From an uncultured Paracoccaceae bacterium (GTDB lineage: Bacteria > Pseudomonadota > Alphaproteobacteria > Rhodobacterales > Rhodobacteraceae): a DNA stretch of 64,000 nt. The translations under genes and the position numbers were made by a program. The stretch lies in assembly GCA_947495295.1 (NCBI GenBank), contig CANLYJ010000002.1, positions 186,001-250,000 of the forward strand, written 5' to 3'. Under the pieces are notes generated by a model that was not told where the DNA came from, did not search any database, and saw nothing but the letters and a program-made list of their open reading frames with translations. Positions 16,892 through 26,191 of this stretch are shown in pieces. Position 1 is the stretch's first letter. The number at the start of each line of letters is the position of its first letter.

Positions 16892-17659
16892 ATGCCCCGT
16901 TATGCCCTTCTTGTTGAATATCATGGTGCCCCCTTTGCAGGCTGGCAACGGCAGGCGGATCAGCCGTCGGTGCAAGGCGCGATCGAGGCTGCATTGGCCA
17001 AGCTGGAACCCCGCGCCCATACGATTGCCGCCGCAGGTCGTACCGATGCGGGGGTGCATGCCACGGGCCAGGTCGCCCATTGCGATATGGATAAGGAGTG
17101 GGACCCGTTCCGCCTGTCTGAGGCGTTGAATTTTCATCTGAAGCCAGCGCCGGTTGCGATCCTTGGTTGCGCCCGTGTCGACGATGACTGGCATGCGCGG
17201 TTTGATGCGATTGAACGCCGTTACCTTTTTCGCCTGATATCCCGCCGCGCGCCATTGACGTCGGAGGCGGGGCAGATGTGGCGGGTCAATCATCCCTTGG
17301 ATGCTGCTGCGATGCAGGCAGGCGCAGACCAGTTGATTGGTCAGCATGATTTTACCACCTTCCGGTCATCGATTTGTCAGGCCAAAAGTCCGGTTAAGAC
17401 CTTGGATGAGTTACGGGTAGAGGCCGTTGATAGACCAGTCGGCACCGAATTTCGCTTTCACGTTCGCGCCCGGTCTTTTCTGCATAATCAGGTCCGCAGT
17501 TTTGTTGGTACACTGGAACGGGTGGGTGCAGGTGCGTGGACGCCGGACGACGTGGGTGATGCTTTGGCCGCCAAGGATCGCGCCGCCTGTGGCCCGGTCA
17601 GCCCGCCGCAGGGTTTGTATCTGGCTGGGGTGACGTATCCGATTGATCCGTTCGGTTAA
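16892..17659 (+). CDS. truA: tRNA pseudouridine(38-40) synthase TruA
   Basis: A 255-residue enzyme that isomerises uridines 38, 39 and 40 in the anticodon arm of many tRNAs. The signature [11 protein letters not shown] holds the catalytic Asp52. FAGWQRQ near the N terminus and [20 protein letters not shown] near the C terminus are the other conserved blocks. Length is typical. It is divergent from ycjX and appears to be transcribed alone. Confidence 0.97.
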   Translation: MPRYALLVEYHGAPFAGWQRQADQPSVQGAIEAALAKLEPRAHTIAAAGRTDAGVHATGQVAHCDMDKEWDPFRLSEALNFHLKPAPVAILGCARVDDDWHARFDAIERRYLFRLISRRAPLTSEAGQMWRVNHPLDAAAMQAGADQLIGQHDFTTFRSSICQAKSPVKTLDELRVEAVDRPVGTEFRFHVRARSFLHNQVRSFVGTLERVGAGAWTPDDVGDALAAKDRAACGPVSPPQGLYLAGVTYPIDPFG

Positions 17660-17706
17660 GGTGCCGACTACTAGCGGCGATATGACTGTGGCGACGACAT
17701 GGTCTT

Positions 17707-18222
17707 CTAATCCTCATCACCCGGACCAGCCCCGCCTTTGGGCGATGTATCGGTGGCGGGCACATGGGTTCTTGCCGCTAACTGGGTGAAGATGGCCCAG
17801 ACGTCATCGGGGATTTCAACCGGCCCCAGCATTGGATCAGAGTTCACGCGGCCTTGCCTTTTGATCATTGTGCCATCAGCGACCACGTTCAACCCGGCCT
17901 CTGCCAGCATCGCCACAACCAATGGTACATGGGCTGCGTTGCATAACCGTGCCTTGGCCCCGCCGGTCGCAAAGCAGTCTTTGACCATGGGAGCGGTCAT
18001 CGCTGCATTGCCGCTTTTGACGATGACCCGGTCGCCGCCCCAGGCCACATCAACCGGTGTTGGCGGTTCCGTCAAGGCAGCGACGATGCAGTCCAGATCC
18101 TGACCATGCCCCGCCAGATAGACTGCCGTATGCGCCAGATCGTCGGCTTGCCCTATGGGAATGCCCGCACCGATGGCGGCATGACGCACCATTTTGCCAA
18201 CCTCATCAAGCGCACGCATCAT
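17707..18222 (-). CDS. DUF3726-like protein
   Basis: A protein of about 171 residues. MRALDEVGKMVRHAAIGAG with IPIGQADDLAHTAVYLA resembles the start of the DUF3726 family, where a similar helix pair (AARGAG and WGLAEE) recurs. The tail is acidic and Gly-rich. I chose ATG 18222 because it overlaps the stop of the upstream 549-residue gene in an ATGA arrangement, which implies translational coupling. The function is unknown, and the family assignment is moderate. Confidence 0.6.
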   Translation of the reverse strand: MMRALDEVGKMVRHAAIGAGIPIGQADDLAHTAVYLAGHGQDLDCIVAALTEPPTPVDVAWGGDRVIVKSGNAAMTAPMVKDCFATGGAKARLCNAAHVPLVVAMLAEAGLNVVADGTMIKRQGRVNSDPMLGPVEIPDDVWAIFTQLAARTHVPATDTSPKGGAGPGDED

Positions 18223-19868
18223 TTTCCGAGAACCGGCAGCCACCAGTCGTCGGCAAGGTCAAGCTCATCAAACAGGGGTGCGCCTTGCGCCAACGTGATC
18301 CGGGTCCAGCGATCTGACTTGGGGTCGAATTTGCAGGCACCGAAAAACGCCAGTTTGCAGCGCAGCAGATCAATCGGCAGGCAATCGGCCCCAATCAGAT
18401 TGTCCCGTATTTCGGCATAGGGGTGCTGGTCGAGCGTTTGTACCCGCTGGATCGCGGCCCGATGTTCGGGATGGGTCACCAGAAACTGTGCGGCAGGCCC
18501 GTCGGTGCACGCCAGATCGTTTGCAAGGGCCTTGACCTGCCGCCCGGTGTCGAGCGGTGTTTCAACATCGGCCCCGCTGTCGGTGTGTCGGTTGCCCAGA
18601 CGCGGTTCCAGCTTTTCTTCGGAGACATACCAGAATTGCGCGCAGGCGTCGGGTTGATTGTAATCAATCGCACAGGCCCAATCCCAGTCGCGGGCGATGA
18701 GGTCCCGCAAGGTTTCGCAAGACATATCCGCTTTGAGCCGTGGGGCAAATGGGTTCGCCATACAATGCGCTAACTCATCAACGAGCGATCCGAACGGTTC
18801 CAACACCAGAGCCACGATCAGTTCTTGCGTGTCCACTGACCAACGCGTGCTGTCGCTGATAATGCGGTCAATTGGGCGGGTGGTCGACAGTGCTTCCGGC
18901 GTCAGCGTATCGGCGAATGCCATCCACTCCTGCCGCATCACGGCTATCCGCTCTGTTGCGATCTGATCGGCGACGTTCCATTCGGCCAGATGTTGTGCAG
19001 CCCGGGCAACCAATTCATAGATCCGCGACATCTGATCAAGGCTAAGTTCCGGGATCGCCCGCACCCGCGCGAGCGCCATTTCGCGCACCTGTATCCATGC
19101 ATCCAGCAGCAATGGGTGGTTGACCAGAAACGGCGCCATGCCAAGGCCCGTGGCATTGCCGATGCCCAGCTGGCGCTTTGTTTCGCGCGTCAGCTGCCCG
19201 CCGCCGACATGTTCCACCAGATCATGCGTGAAGCCCCGGATCAGCCAGACTGACAGCATTTCGGCCATGAAAGGGCCGTCCAGCCCGGGCCGGTCAATAA
19301 TATGCGCCCGATCGGCGATCCCGAATTTGCCGTTGCCGTAAACGGCGGTGGTTCGCATGAGGTAGCCGGTTTGCCGTAGTAACGCCGTATCCGGTTGTCG
19401 CCCGTCGCTTAGCGCCGCGACGACGTGGTCAAACAGCCGTACGGATTTATTGGCACGGCTAAGGACAAGATCCTTATAGGTAAAGCGCCCGGCCTCTTGC
19501 AGCGGTGCGGTGGCGACGATCCGGGCGATTTCGTCTGTATCCGGGATGCCGTCATAAAGCACAAATGCACTGTCCCAGGCGGTCGCAATCACCCGGTCGG
19601 TTCGCATTTGCGGTGGCAGGTCATTTGTTACCGCAACAAGTGCATAATCATACCCGCCAAAATGCACACTATAGACGGCATGCCCAAAGCCATGTTCGTC
19701 GATGTTCCAGACGGGCCGTTTGACCTGCACGTTATCAGCGGCCAGCGCCCGCATCAGCGTGCGTAGAAATGACAGCCTGGTTGGGAAAGTGGCCCCCATC
19801 CGCCGTAGCCGCATCACGTCTTGCGGTGGCCTCATGGGTAATTGATCGGGTGAAAGGTGGTCTTTCAT
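18219..19868 (-). CDS. Conserved hypothetical protein (549 aa), coupled to DUF3726 gene
   Basis: Not recognised. A large soluble protein without signal peptide or membrane helices. Notable stretches are VWNIDEHGFGHAVYSVHF, VTNDLPPQMRTDRVIATAW, an aromatic-rich region AIDYNQPDACAQFWYVSEE, and several acidic and His-containing helices. No P-loop, Rossmann or metal-cluster motif is visible. The start MKDHL (19868) is preferred over a TTG 11 codons upstream. The gene is divergent from tamA, with 127 bp between starts, and is coupled to the DUF3726-like gene by ATGA, so the two products likely act together. Confidence 0.7.
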   Translation of the reverse strand: MKDHLSPDQLPMRPPQDVMRLRRMGATFPTRLSFLRTLMRALAADNVQVKRPVWNIDEHGFGHAVYSVHFGGYDYALVAVTNDLPPQMRTDRVIATAWDSAFVLYDGIPDTDEIARIVATAPLQEAGRFTYKDLVLSRANKSVRLFDHVVAALSDGRQPDTALLRQTGYLMRTTAVYGNGKFGIADRAHIIDRPGLDGPFMAEMLSVWLIRGFTHDLVEHVGGGQLTRETKRQLGIGNATGLGMAPFLVNHPLLLDAWIQVREMALARVRAIPELSLDQMSRIYELVARAAQHLAEWNVADQIATERIAVMRQEWMAFADTLTPEALSTTRPIDRIISDSTRWSVDTQELIVALVLEPFGSLVDELAHCMANPFAPRLKADMSCETLRDLIARDWDWACAIDYNQPDACAQFWYVSEEKLEPRLGNRHTDSGADVETPLDTGRQVKALANDLACTDGPAAQFLVTHPEHRAAIQRVQTLDQHPYAEIRDNLIGADCLPIDLLRCKLAFFGACKFDPKSDRWTRITLAQGAPLFDELDLADDWWLPVLGK

Positions 19869-19995
19869 AAAAACCAGACTAACCTGCGTAACTATGGGCA
19901 ACTACCCAAAAAAAGTTTAGGGCAGGGCCGAATAAGCGAGGAACCACCGACGGGCGAATGTGTTCCTGTCAGAGAGTAGTAGAGTGAGTTAGCGC

Positions 19996-21777
19996 ATGAG
20001 GATGGTTTTGCAACGTGGACTGCTTTGTTTTGTCGTGGCTGCTGCGGTTGGTTCATCCGCCGGGGCGCAGGATGTTCGCCTGATCGCAGAAAATTCGCGC
20101 GATGCGCTGAGCGATGCATCCCTGCTGCGCCAGTTGGAAGACGATGCTGTTCCGCAGGATTATGTTGCAGCTGCGCGTGCTGACTACCGCCGTTTGCTGA
20201 CTGCCCTTTATGATAACGGCTATTACGGTGGCACGATTTCGATCCGGATCAATGGGGCAGAGGCCGCTGATCTGTCCCCGCTTGCCGCCCCTGCGTCGAT
20301 TGATAGCGTTGTTATTCGCGTTGATGCCGGTCCCCGGTTCAAGTTTGGCCAAACCGATATCGCGCCCCTGCCCGAAGATGCGACACTGCCTGCATCCTTT
20401 GAGAGTGGGCGCACGGCCAGGTCCGCCCGGATTGGCCGTGCGGTTTCTGCTGGCCTGCGCAGTTGGCGTAACTTGGGCTATGGCAAGGCGCGCGTCAGCG
20501 GCCGGCAGATCGTCGCCCGCCATGAAACAAACCGTCTGGATGTGAATGTCACCATTGCGACAGGCCCCCGTCTGACGTTTGGCCCCTTGTCGATTTCGGG
20601 GAATGAGGATGTCCGCACATCCCGCATTCGCGAAATTGCCGGTTTGCCAGTGGGTGAGGTTTATTCACCCGCCGAAATTGACAAGGCAGAACGACGCTTG
20701 CGCCGCACGGGTGCCTTTGACAGCGTGGCGATGCGCGAGGCGTCTGATATTGGTCCGGGCGACACGCTGCCTATTGCTGCGCAAGTGGTTGAAAGCAAAC
20801 CGCGCCGTATTGGTTTTGGTCTTGAACTGTCGTCGATAGAAGGGCTTACGGTGTCGTCATTCTGGCTGCATCGTAACCTGCTGGGCGGCGCTGAACGCTT
20901 CCGCGTTGATGGCGAGGTATCCGGCATTGATGGCCAGACCGGGGGCACTGATTACGAATTGCGCGGGACTTTCAGGCGTCCCGCGACCTTTGACAGCGAC
21001 ACGGATTTCTTTATCCGGGGTGCGATTTCCCGTGAAGATGAACCGGATTACGAACTGGATAAGATCGCTGTTGAAACGGGGTTTTCCCGGATCATTTCCG
21101 ATGATCTGACCGTGGAAGCGGCTGTCGGTTTGCTGCGCGCCCGGGAGGAAACGGATACGGGTAGCCGTTCTTATACGCTGTTGACCCTCCCGCTGAAGGC
21201 GACATTGGATCGCCGGGATGAACCCAGCGATGCGACAGATGGCTATTACCTTGATCTGTCCGCGACGCCGTTTATCAGCACCGATGGTGAAATTACCGGT
21301 GCGCGCCTGTTTGCTGATGCTCGCGCATATCAGCAATTCGGTGAAAGGGTGACCTTTGCAGCACGGGGGCAGGTGGGCAGTGTCGTCGGTGCCAGTCTGG
21401 ATGAAGCCCCCGCTGATTTTCTGTTCTATTCCGGTGGCGGTGGCACGGTGCGGGGGCAGCGATATCAAAGCCTTGATATCGACAGGGTGATTGATGGCGA
21501 AAGCGTCAGCACTGGCGGCGCGGGTTTTGCCGGTGCCCAGTTGGAAGCGCGTTTTGCGGCGACCGACAGCCTGTCGCTGGTTGGTTTTTATGATATCGGC
21601 TACCTGAGCGCCGATGCCACCCCGTTACAGGATGGCGACTGGCATGCCGGTGCCGGGATTGGTCTGCGTTACAACACAGGCATCGGTCCGATCCGGCTGG
21701 ATATCGGCACGCCGGTTGGCGACGATGATGCCGGTGAAAAGGTGCAAGTCTATATCGGGATTGGACAAGCGTTTTGA
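19996..21777 (+). CDS. tamA: TamA-like outer-membrane assembly factor (BamA/Omp85 family)
   Basis: A 593-residue Omp85 protein. The signal peptide ends at about residue 24 (SSAGAQ). The periplasmic part holds POTRA domains, with LTALYDNGYYGGTISIRI and LTFGPLSISGNEDVRTSRI as two repeat starts. The barrel follows from about 290 and contains the lid-lock-type motif GGGGTVRGQRYQ; it ends in the outer-membrane signature phenylalanine (YIGIGQAF). TamA works with TamB to insert outer-membrane proteins or move phospholipids between membranes. tamB follows with a four-base overlap. Confidence 0.93.
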   Translation: MRMVLQRGLLCFVVAAAVGSSAGAQDVRLIAENSRDALSDASLLRQLEDDAVPQDYVAAARADYRRLLTALYDNGYYGGTISIRINGAEAADLSPLAAPASIDSVVIRVDAGPRFKFGQTDIAPLPEDATLPASFESGRTARSARIGRAVSAGLRSWRNLGYGKARVSGRQIVARHETNRLDVNVTIATGPRLTFGPLSISGNEDVRTSRIREIAGLPVGEVYSPAEIDKAERRLRRTGAFDSVAMREASDIGPGDTLPIAAQVVESKPRRIGFGLELSSIEGLTVSSFWLHRNLLGGAERFRVDGEVSGIDGQTGGTDYELRGTFRRPATFDSDTDFFIRGAISREDEPDYELDKIAVETGFSRIISDDLTVEAAVGLLRAREETDTGSRSYTLLTLPLKATLDRRDEPSDATDGYYLDLSATPFISTDGEITGARLFADARAYQQFGERVTFAARGQVGSVVGASLDEAPADFLFYSGGGGTVRGQRYQSLDIDRVIDGESVSTGGAGFAGAQLEARFAATDSLSLVGFYDIGYLSADATPLQDGDWHAGAGIGLRYNTGIGPIRLDIGTPVGDDDAGEKVQVYIGIGQAF

Positions 21778-24700
21778 GGTTTCTTTTACTTATCATCGCC
21801 TGCGTTTTCGCCCCGCTTTGCGCCATTGCGCAGTCTCAGGAGGAAGAAGACAAGGGCTATATTGTTTCGCTGATCGAAGAAAATCTGTCGGGTGTCAGTC
21901 GTGATGTGAACATTATCGGTTTTGCTGGTGCGCTTAGCTCTGAAGCCACGATTGAGGTGTTGACCATCGCAGATGCCGAAGGCGTCTGGTTGACGCTGGA
22001 GGATATCAAGCTGGTCTGGACCCGCAGTGCCCTGCTGCGCGGCGCCATCGACATTGACGAGATCAGCGCAAGCCGCATCATCGTTGCCCGTCCGCCCATA
22101 TCCGAAGACACTGGCCCATCCCCGGAGGCGCAGCCGTTTTCCTTGCCAGAGCTGCCGGTCAGCATTTCGCTGGGCCAGTTGGATATTGCCGAGATTGAGT
22201 TGGGCGAGGATTTTCTGGGTGAGCCGATTTCAGTCAGTCTGAAGGGCACCGCTGAATTGGCTGGTGGTGAAGGTTCTGCCAATGTTGTTGCCGAACGACT
22301 GAGCGAAAAGGCGGGTCGTTTTGAAATTGACGGCAGTTATGTCAATGAAACAAAGGTGCTGGGCCTGCTATTGAAGCTTGAGGAGGGCGCTGATGGTATT
22401 GCCGCTCGCATCCTTGATCTGCCCGGGCGTCCTGCTGTCGGGTTACAGATTAAAGGCACCGCACCGATCAATGACTACGCCGCCACACTGGCCATCGCCA
22501 CCAATGGCGAAGATCGGTTGACCGGGACATTTGGCCTTACAAATGAAGGGGCAGAACGGTTGGTGCGGCTGGATGTCGGGGGCGATGTTTCGCCTTTGTT
22601 TGAAGAAGCATATCAAGGTTTCTTTGGCACTGATGCACAGTTGAAAGTCACCGCCCGCCAGACGTCTGACGGGCGTATTGACGTGTCCGAACTGGACCTG
22701 AGATCACAGCGCCTGAATCTGTCTGGCGCATTGCTTATCGGGGCGCAGGGTTGGCCGGAACTGATCCGCCTGACAGGTGGGATTGCCAAGGGTGATGCGC
22801 CGATTTTGTTGCCCATTAGTGGCCCGAAATCCTATGTTGATGCGGTTGATCTGCTGATCGACTACAATGGCAGATTGTCAGAAGACTGGCGTACCCAGAT
22901 TACCATTGACGCTTTTGACCGCCCGGGTCTGTCTATTGATGAACTGGCGTTGGAGGGCGGCGGGACCTTGCGCAATGGCGAAGGCGCACAAATCGGCCTG
23001 TTCACAGCGAACCTGAACTATGGCGCGCGCGGGCTACAGCTGGACGACGCTGGTGCCGCGCAGGCGCTGGGCGATGCGATCACCGGTGTTTTCACGGCGC
23101 GCCGGATTGAAGGCGAACCAACCGAGGTTTCCCGCCTGACCCTGAATGGTGCCGGGCTGGACGTCGATGCGCAGGCAACCATCCAAGGCCCCAAGAACGG
23201 CTTGCGGACGCAGGCCAATGCCACACTGAATGTTGCCGCCCTTGGCCGGTTTTCGACACTGATCGGTCAGGAACTGGGCGGTGGCGCGGATCTTGCGCTT
23301 GATGCGGCCCTGACCCCGTTGGACGGGCTTTTTGACCTTTCGCTGACCGGCCAGACCAATGATCTGAGCGTCGGCATTCCCGAAGCTGATGCTGTGCTGG
23401 CGGGCACCGGGACGATTGCGGCGCGGGCAGTCCGGGACACCGCGGGCACAAGGCTGGAAAGCCTGCGGATTGCTACAGATGCGGCCCGGATCACCGCAAA
23501 TGCAGAACTGACGAGTGATGGCAACGATGCGGAATTCACTGCCCGGCTGAATGATCTGTCCCTTGTTGTACCGGACCTGCGCGGCCCAGCAACAGCCCGC
23601 GGGACCGTTACGACGAATGCCGAAAACATCGTGGATTTCAATGTGACCGGTACCGGCCCTGCCGCCACGTTGGAGGCAAGTGGCGTTGTGCAACCGGCTG
23701 AGACGGGACAGACGATCAATGCCTCCGTTGCTGCGGATGTGACCGATCTGTCCCGCTATGCGGCGATGCTGGCCCGGCCTTTGCGTGGTGCTGCACAATT
23801 CAACGTCAGTGGTGTCTTGCTAAGTGATGGGTTACGTTTTGACGCCGATGTGCAGGCGCAAACGACGGATGTCGTGACCGGGATCGCCCGTGTTGATCCC
23901 TTTCTGCGAGGGCGCGGTCAGTTGGAAGGTGCGGTTACACGCATCAGCGCCAGCCGTTTCAAGGCGTCCGACTTGCGCTTGGTCACACCTGGTTTGCAGT
24001 TGACCGGTGATGCAGATGTCGACCTGGAAGGCCCGGTGAACGCAGATATCGACCTGCTGATTGCTGATGCGTCGTTGATCGACCCGAGCTTGCGCGGTCC
24101 GGTGACCGCAACAATCGACGCGACCCCGACCAGAGCCAATGACGTTCAAGTCGTGCTAGACGCCAATGGTCCGGGTGCCAGCATTCAACTTGATGCGATG
24201 GTTAACCGGCCCAGCAACGAAATCACCGGCGATTTGTCCGCGCAACTGGCCGATCTGGCCACCTATCGGACATTAATCGGCCAGCCCGTATCCGGCGGCG
24301 TCGATCTGACGGCCAGCGGTTCAGTTTTGCCTGATCTCAGCCGCTTTGATACCAAGCTGAACCTGCGCAGTGAGAACCTGTCGATTGGCAACCCGACGCT
24401 TGACGTGCTGTTGCGCGGCACGGGCCGGGTCAACACAGAAGTCGGGTTGAACGATGGCACATTGGCGGTGCGCACGCTTGAAGTGTCGACCCCGCAGTTT
24501 TCGATCGTCGGCGCGCTGAATGGCGCGGCTGGTGCGGGGCAAGGCAGGTTCAATGCCAGTCTGCGCGATGTGGCGGTTTTGACCGACCAGATCAGTGGCC
24601 CGATCCGTGCGCGCGGGCTTGCCACCCTGGACCCCAATGGCAACTGGGGCATCGACGCCAGCGGCACTGGTCCTGGCGGTCTGACGGCACAGGTCAGCGG

Positions 24701-26027
24701 GCAGGTCGGATCGGATGGTCGGTTGAATCTTGATATTGATGGTGCGGCCCCGCTGGCGCTGGCCAATACCGCGATTGAACCTCGGCGGTTGAGCGGAACA
24801 GCCAATATTGATCTGAGCGTGAATGGCCGGGCGCAAATCAGTTCGCTTGGCGGGCGTGTGACATTCACCGATGGCCGTTTGGCGGCACCAACTTATGCCC
24901 AGGCGTTGACCAATATCGGCGGGCAGATTGGGTTGGATGGCGGGCGAGCGCAGATTGACCTGCGTGCCAATGCCGAAGATGGCGGTACGATTACGGTAAC
25001 CGGGCCGGTTGCGTTGGAAGGTACGAATGTGGCTGATATTACCGTTGCCCTGCGCGACGTGGTGCTGCGTGATCCTGAACTTTACACCAGCACAATTGCG
25101 GGCACGGTGTCTGTTACCGGTCCTCTACAGGGTGGTGCGCGTGTCGTTGGCAGGCTGGGTTTGGGCGAGACAGAGATACGTGTGCCGTCGTCATCCGTGG
25201 GCACATTGGGTGACTTACCCAAGGTGCGCCATGTAAACCCATCTGCGGCTGTCCGGCAAACGCTGGGCCGCGCAGGCGAGGATGGTAACGGCGCAAGTGC
25301 AACCCCGCGCGCATCGCGCGGGCCCGGGCCAAGCTATCCATTGGATATCGTAATCAACGCGCCGTCGCGGATTTTCATCCGCGGTCGCGGGCTTGATGCG
25401 GAACTGGGCGGCAGGCTGAGCATCGGTGGCACCAGCCGCAATGTGGTTCCTGTGGGCCGGTTTGAGCTGTTGCGCGGTCGGATCGATATCCTGCAACAAC
25501 GGTTTGACCTGACCGAGGGTGTCGCCACGTTGCAGGGTGATTTCGATCCTTACATCCGGCTTGTCGCCACGACCCAGACGGATAATGGCACAACGATCAA
25601 CATCATCGTCGAAGGTCCCGCAGGGTCGCCGGAAGTCAGGTTTGAATCCGTTCCCGATTTGCCGCAGGACGAGGTGCTTTCGCAACTGATCTTTGGCCGC
25701 GATCTGGACAGCATCAGCCTGTTACAGGCGGTGCAGCTGGCATCGGCAATCAGTACATTGGCCGGGCGTGGTGGCGGAGCGGTTGACCGTTTGCGGGACA
25801 ATATCGGGCTGGATGACTTTGATGTTACGACAGATGAAGAGGGCGCCACGGCAGTCCGTGCTGGCAAATACCTGTCTGAAAACATCTATACCGATGTGAT
25901 CGTGACCAGCGAAGGTGACACGGAAATCAACCTGAATCTGGATATCACGGACGAAATCACAGCCAAAGGCAGCGTTGATCAGGACGGTGGAACAAGCGTT
26001 GGCGTGTTCTTTGAAAGGGATTATTGA
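21774..26027 (+). CDS. tamB: TamB-like translocation and assembly protein (DUF490)
   Basis: A 1417-residue AsmA-like bridge protein. A short N-terminal hydrophobic anchor (FLLLIIACVFAPLCAIA) is followed by a very long beta-helical region rich in short repeats such as LRGPATARG and ISGPIRARG. The conserved C-terminal DUF490 region includes FELLRGRIDILQQRFDLTEG, and the protein ends GTSVGVFFERDY. The likely start is a TTG at 21774 whose last bases form the tamA stop (TTGA), since no ATG or GTG precedes the anchor. Such rare-start coupling would keep TamB below TamA in amount. Confidence 0.92.
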   Translation: MRFLLLIIACVFAPLCAIAQSQEEEDKGYIVSLIEENLSGVSRDVNIIGFAGALSSEATIEVLTIADAEGVWLTLEDIKLVWTRSALLRGAIDIDEISASRIIVARPPISEDTGPSPEAQPFSLPELPVSISLGQLDIAEIELGEDFLGEPISVSLKGTAELAGGEGSANVVAERLSEKAGRFEIDGSYVNETKVLGLLLKLEEGADGIAARILDLPGRPAVGLQIKGTAPINDYAATLAIATNGEDRLTGTFGLTNEGAERLVRLDVGGDVSPLFEEAYQGFFGTDAQLKVTARQTSDGRIDVSELDLRSQRLNLSGALLIGAQGWPELIRLTGGIAKGDAPILLPISGPKSYVDAVDLLIDYNGRLSEDWRTQITIDAFDRPGLSIDELALEGGGTLRNGEGAQIGLFTANLNYGARGLQLDDAGAAQALGDAITGVFTARRIEGEPTEVSRLTLNGAGLDVDAQATIQGPKNGLRTQANATLNVAALGRFSTLIGQELGGGADLALDAALTPLDGLFDLSLTGQTNDLSVGIPEADAVLAGTGTIAARAVRDTAGTRLESLRIATDAARITANAELTSDGNDAEFTARLNDLSLVVPDLRGPATARGTVTTNAENIVDFNVTGTGPAATLEASGVVQPAETGQTINASVAADVTDLSRYAAMLARPLRGAAQFNVSGVLLSDGLRFDADVQAQTTDVVTGIARVDPFLRGRGQLEGAVTRISASRFKASDLRLVTPGLQLTGDADVDLEGPVNADIDLLIADASLIDPSLRGPVTATIDATPTRANDVQVVLDANGPGASIQLDAMVNRPSNEITGDLSAQLADLATYRTLIGQPVSGGVDLTASGSVLPDLSRFDTKLNLRSENLSIGNPTLDVLLRGTGRVNTEVGLNDGTLAVRTLEVSTPQFSIVGALNGAAGAGQGRFNASLRDVAVLTDQISGPIRARGLATLDPNGNWGIDASGTGPGGLTAQVSGQVGSDGRLNLDIDGAAPLALANTAIEPRRLSGTANIDLSVNGRAQISSLGGRVTFTDGRLAAPTYAQALTNIGGQIGLDGGRAQIDLRANAEDGGTITVTGPVALEGTNVADITVALRDVVLRDPELYTSTIAGTVSVTGPLQGGARVVGRLGLGETEIRVPSSSVGTLGDLPKVRHVNPSAAVRQTLGRAGEDGNGASATPRASRGPGPSYPLDIVINAPSRIFIRGRGLDAELGGRLSIGGTSRNVVPVGRFELLRGRIDILQQRFDLTEGVATLQGDFDPYIRLVATTQTDNGTTINIIVEGPAGSPEVRFESVPDLPQDEVLSQLIFGRDLDSISLLQAVQLASAISTLAGRGGGAVDRLRDNIGLDDFDVTTDEEGATAVRAGKYLSENIYTDVIVTSEGDTEINLNLDITDEITAKGSVDQDGGTSVGVFFERDY

Positions 26028-26191
26028 TCAACCGCGGCAACCACAGGTCGAACGCTTAATGGCTGCTTATCCTATTTGACGTAGAAAATGTAACGTCTGT
26101 GCATCTCTCTTCGTTTCGCCGCTATTTTGCCTATTTTTTTACACCTTAGAATGTATGAATAGCGCGACTTTGAACAAGGTGCGCAGTTACG

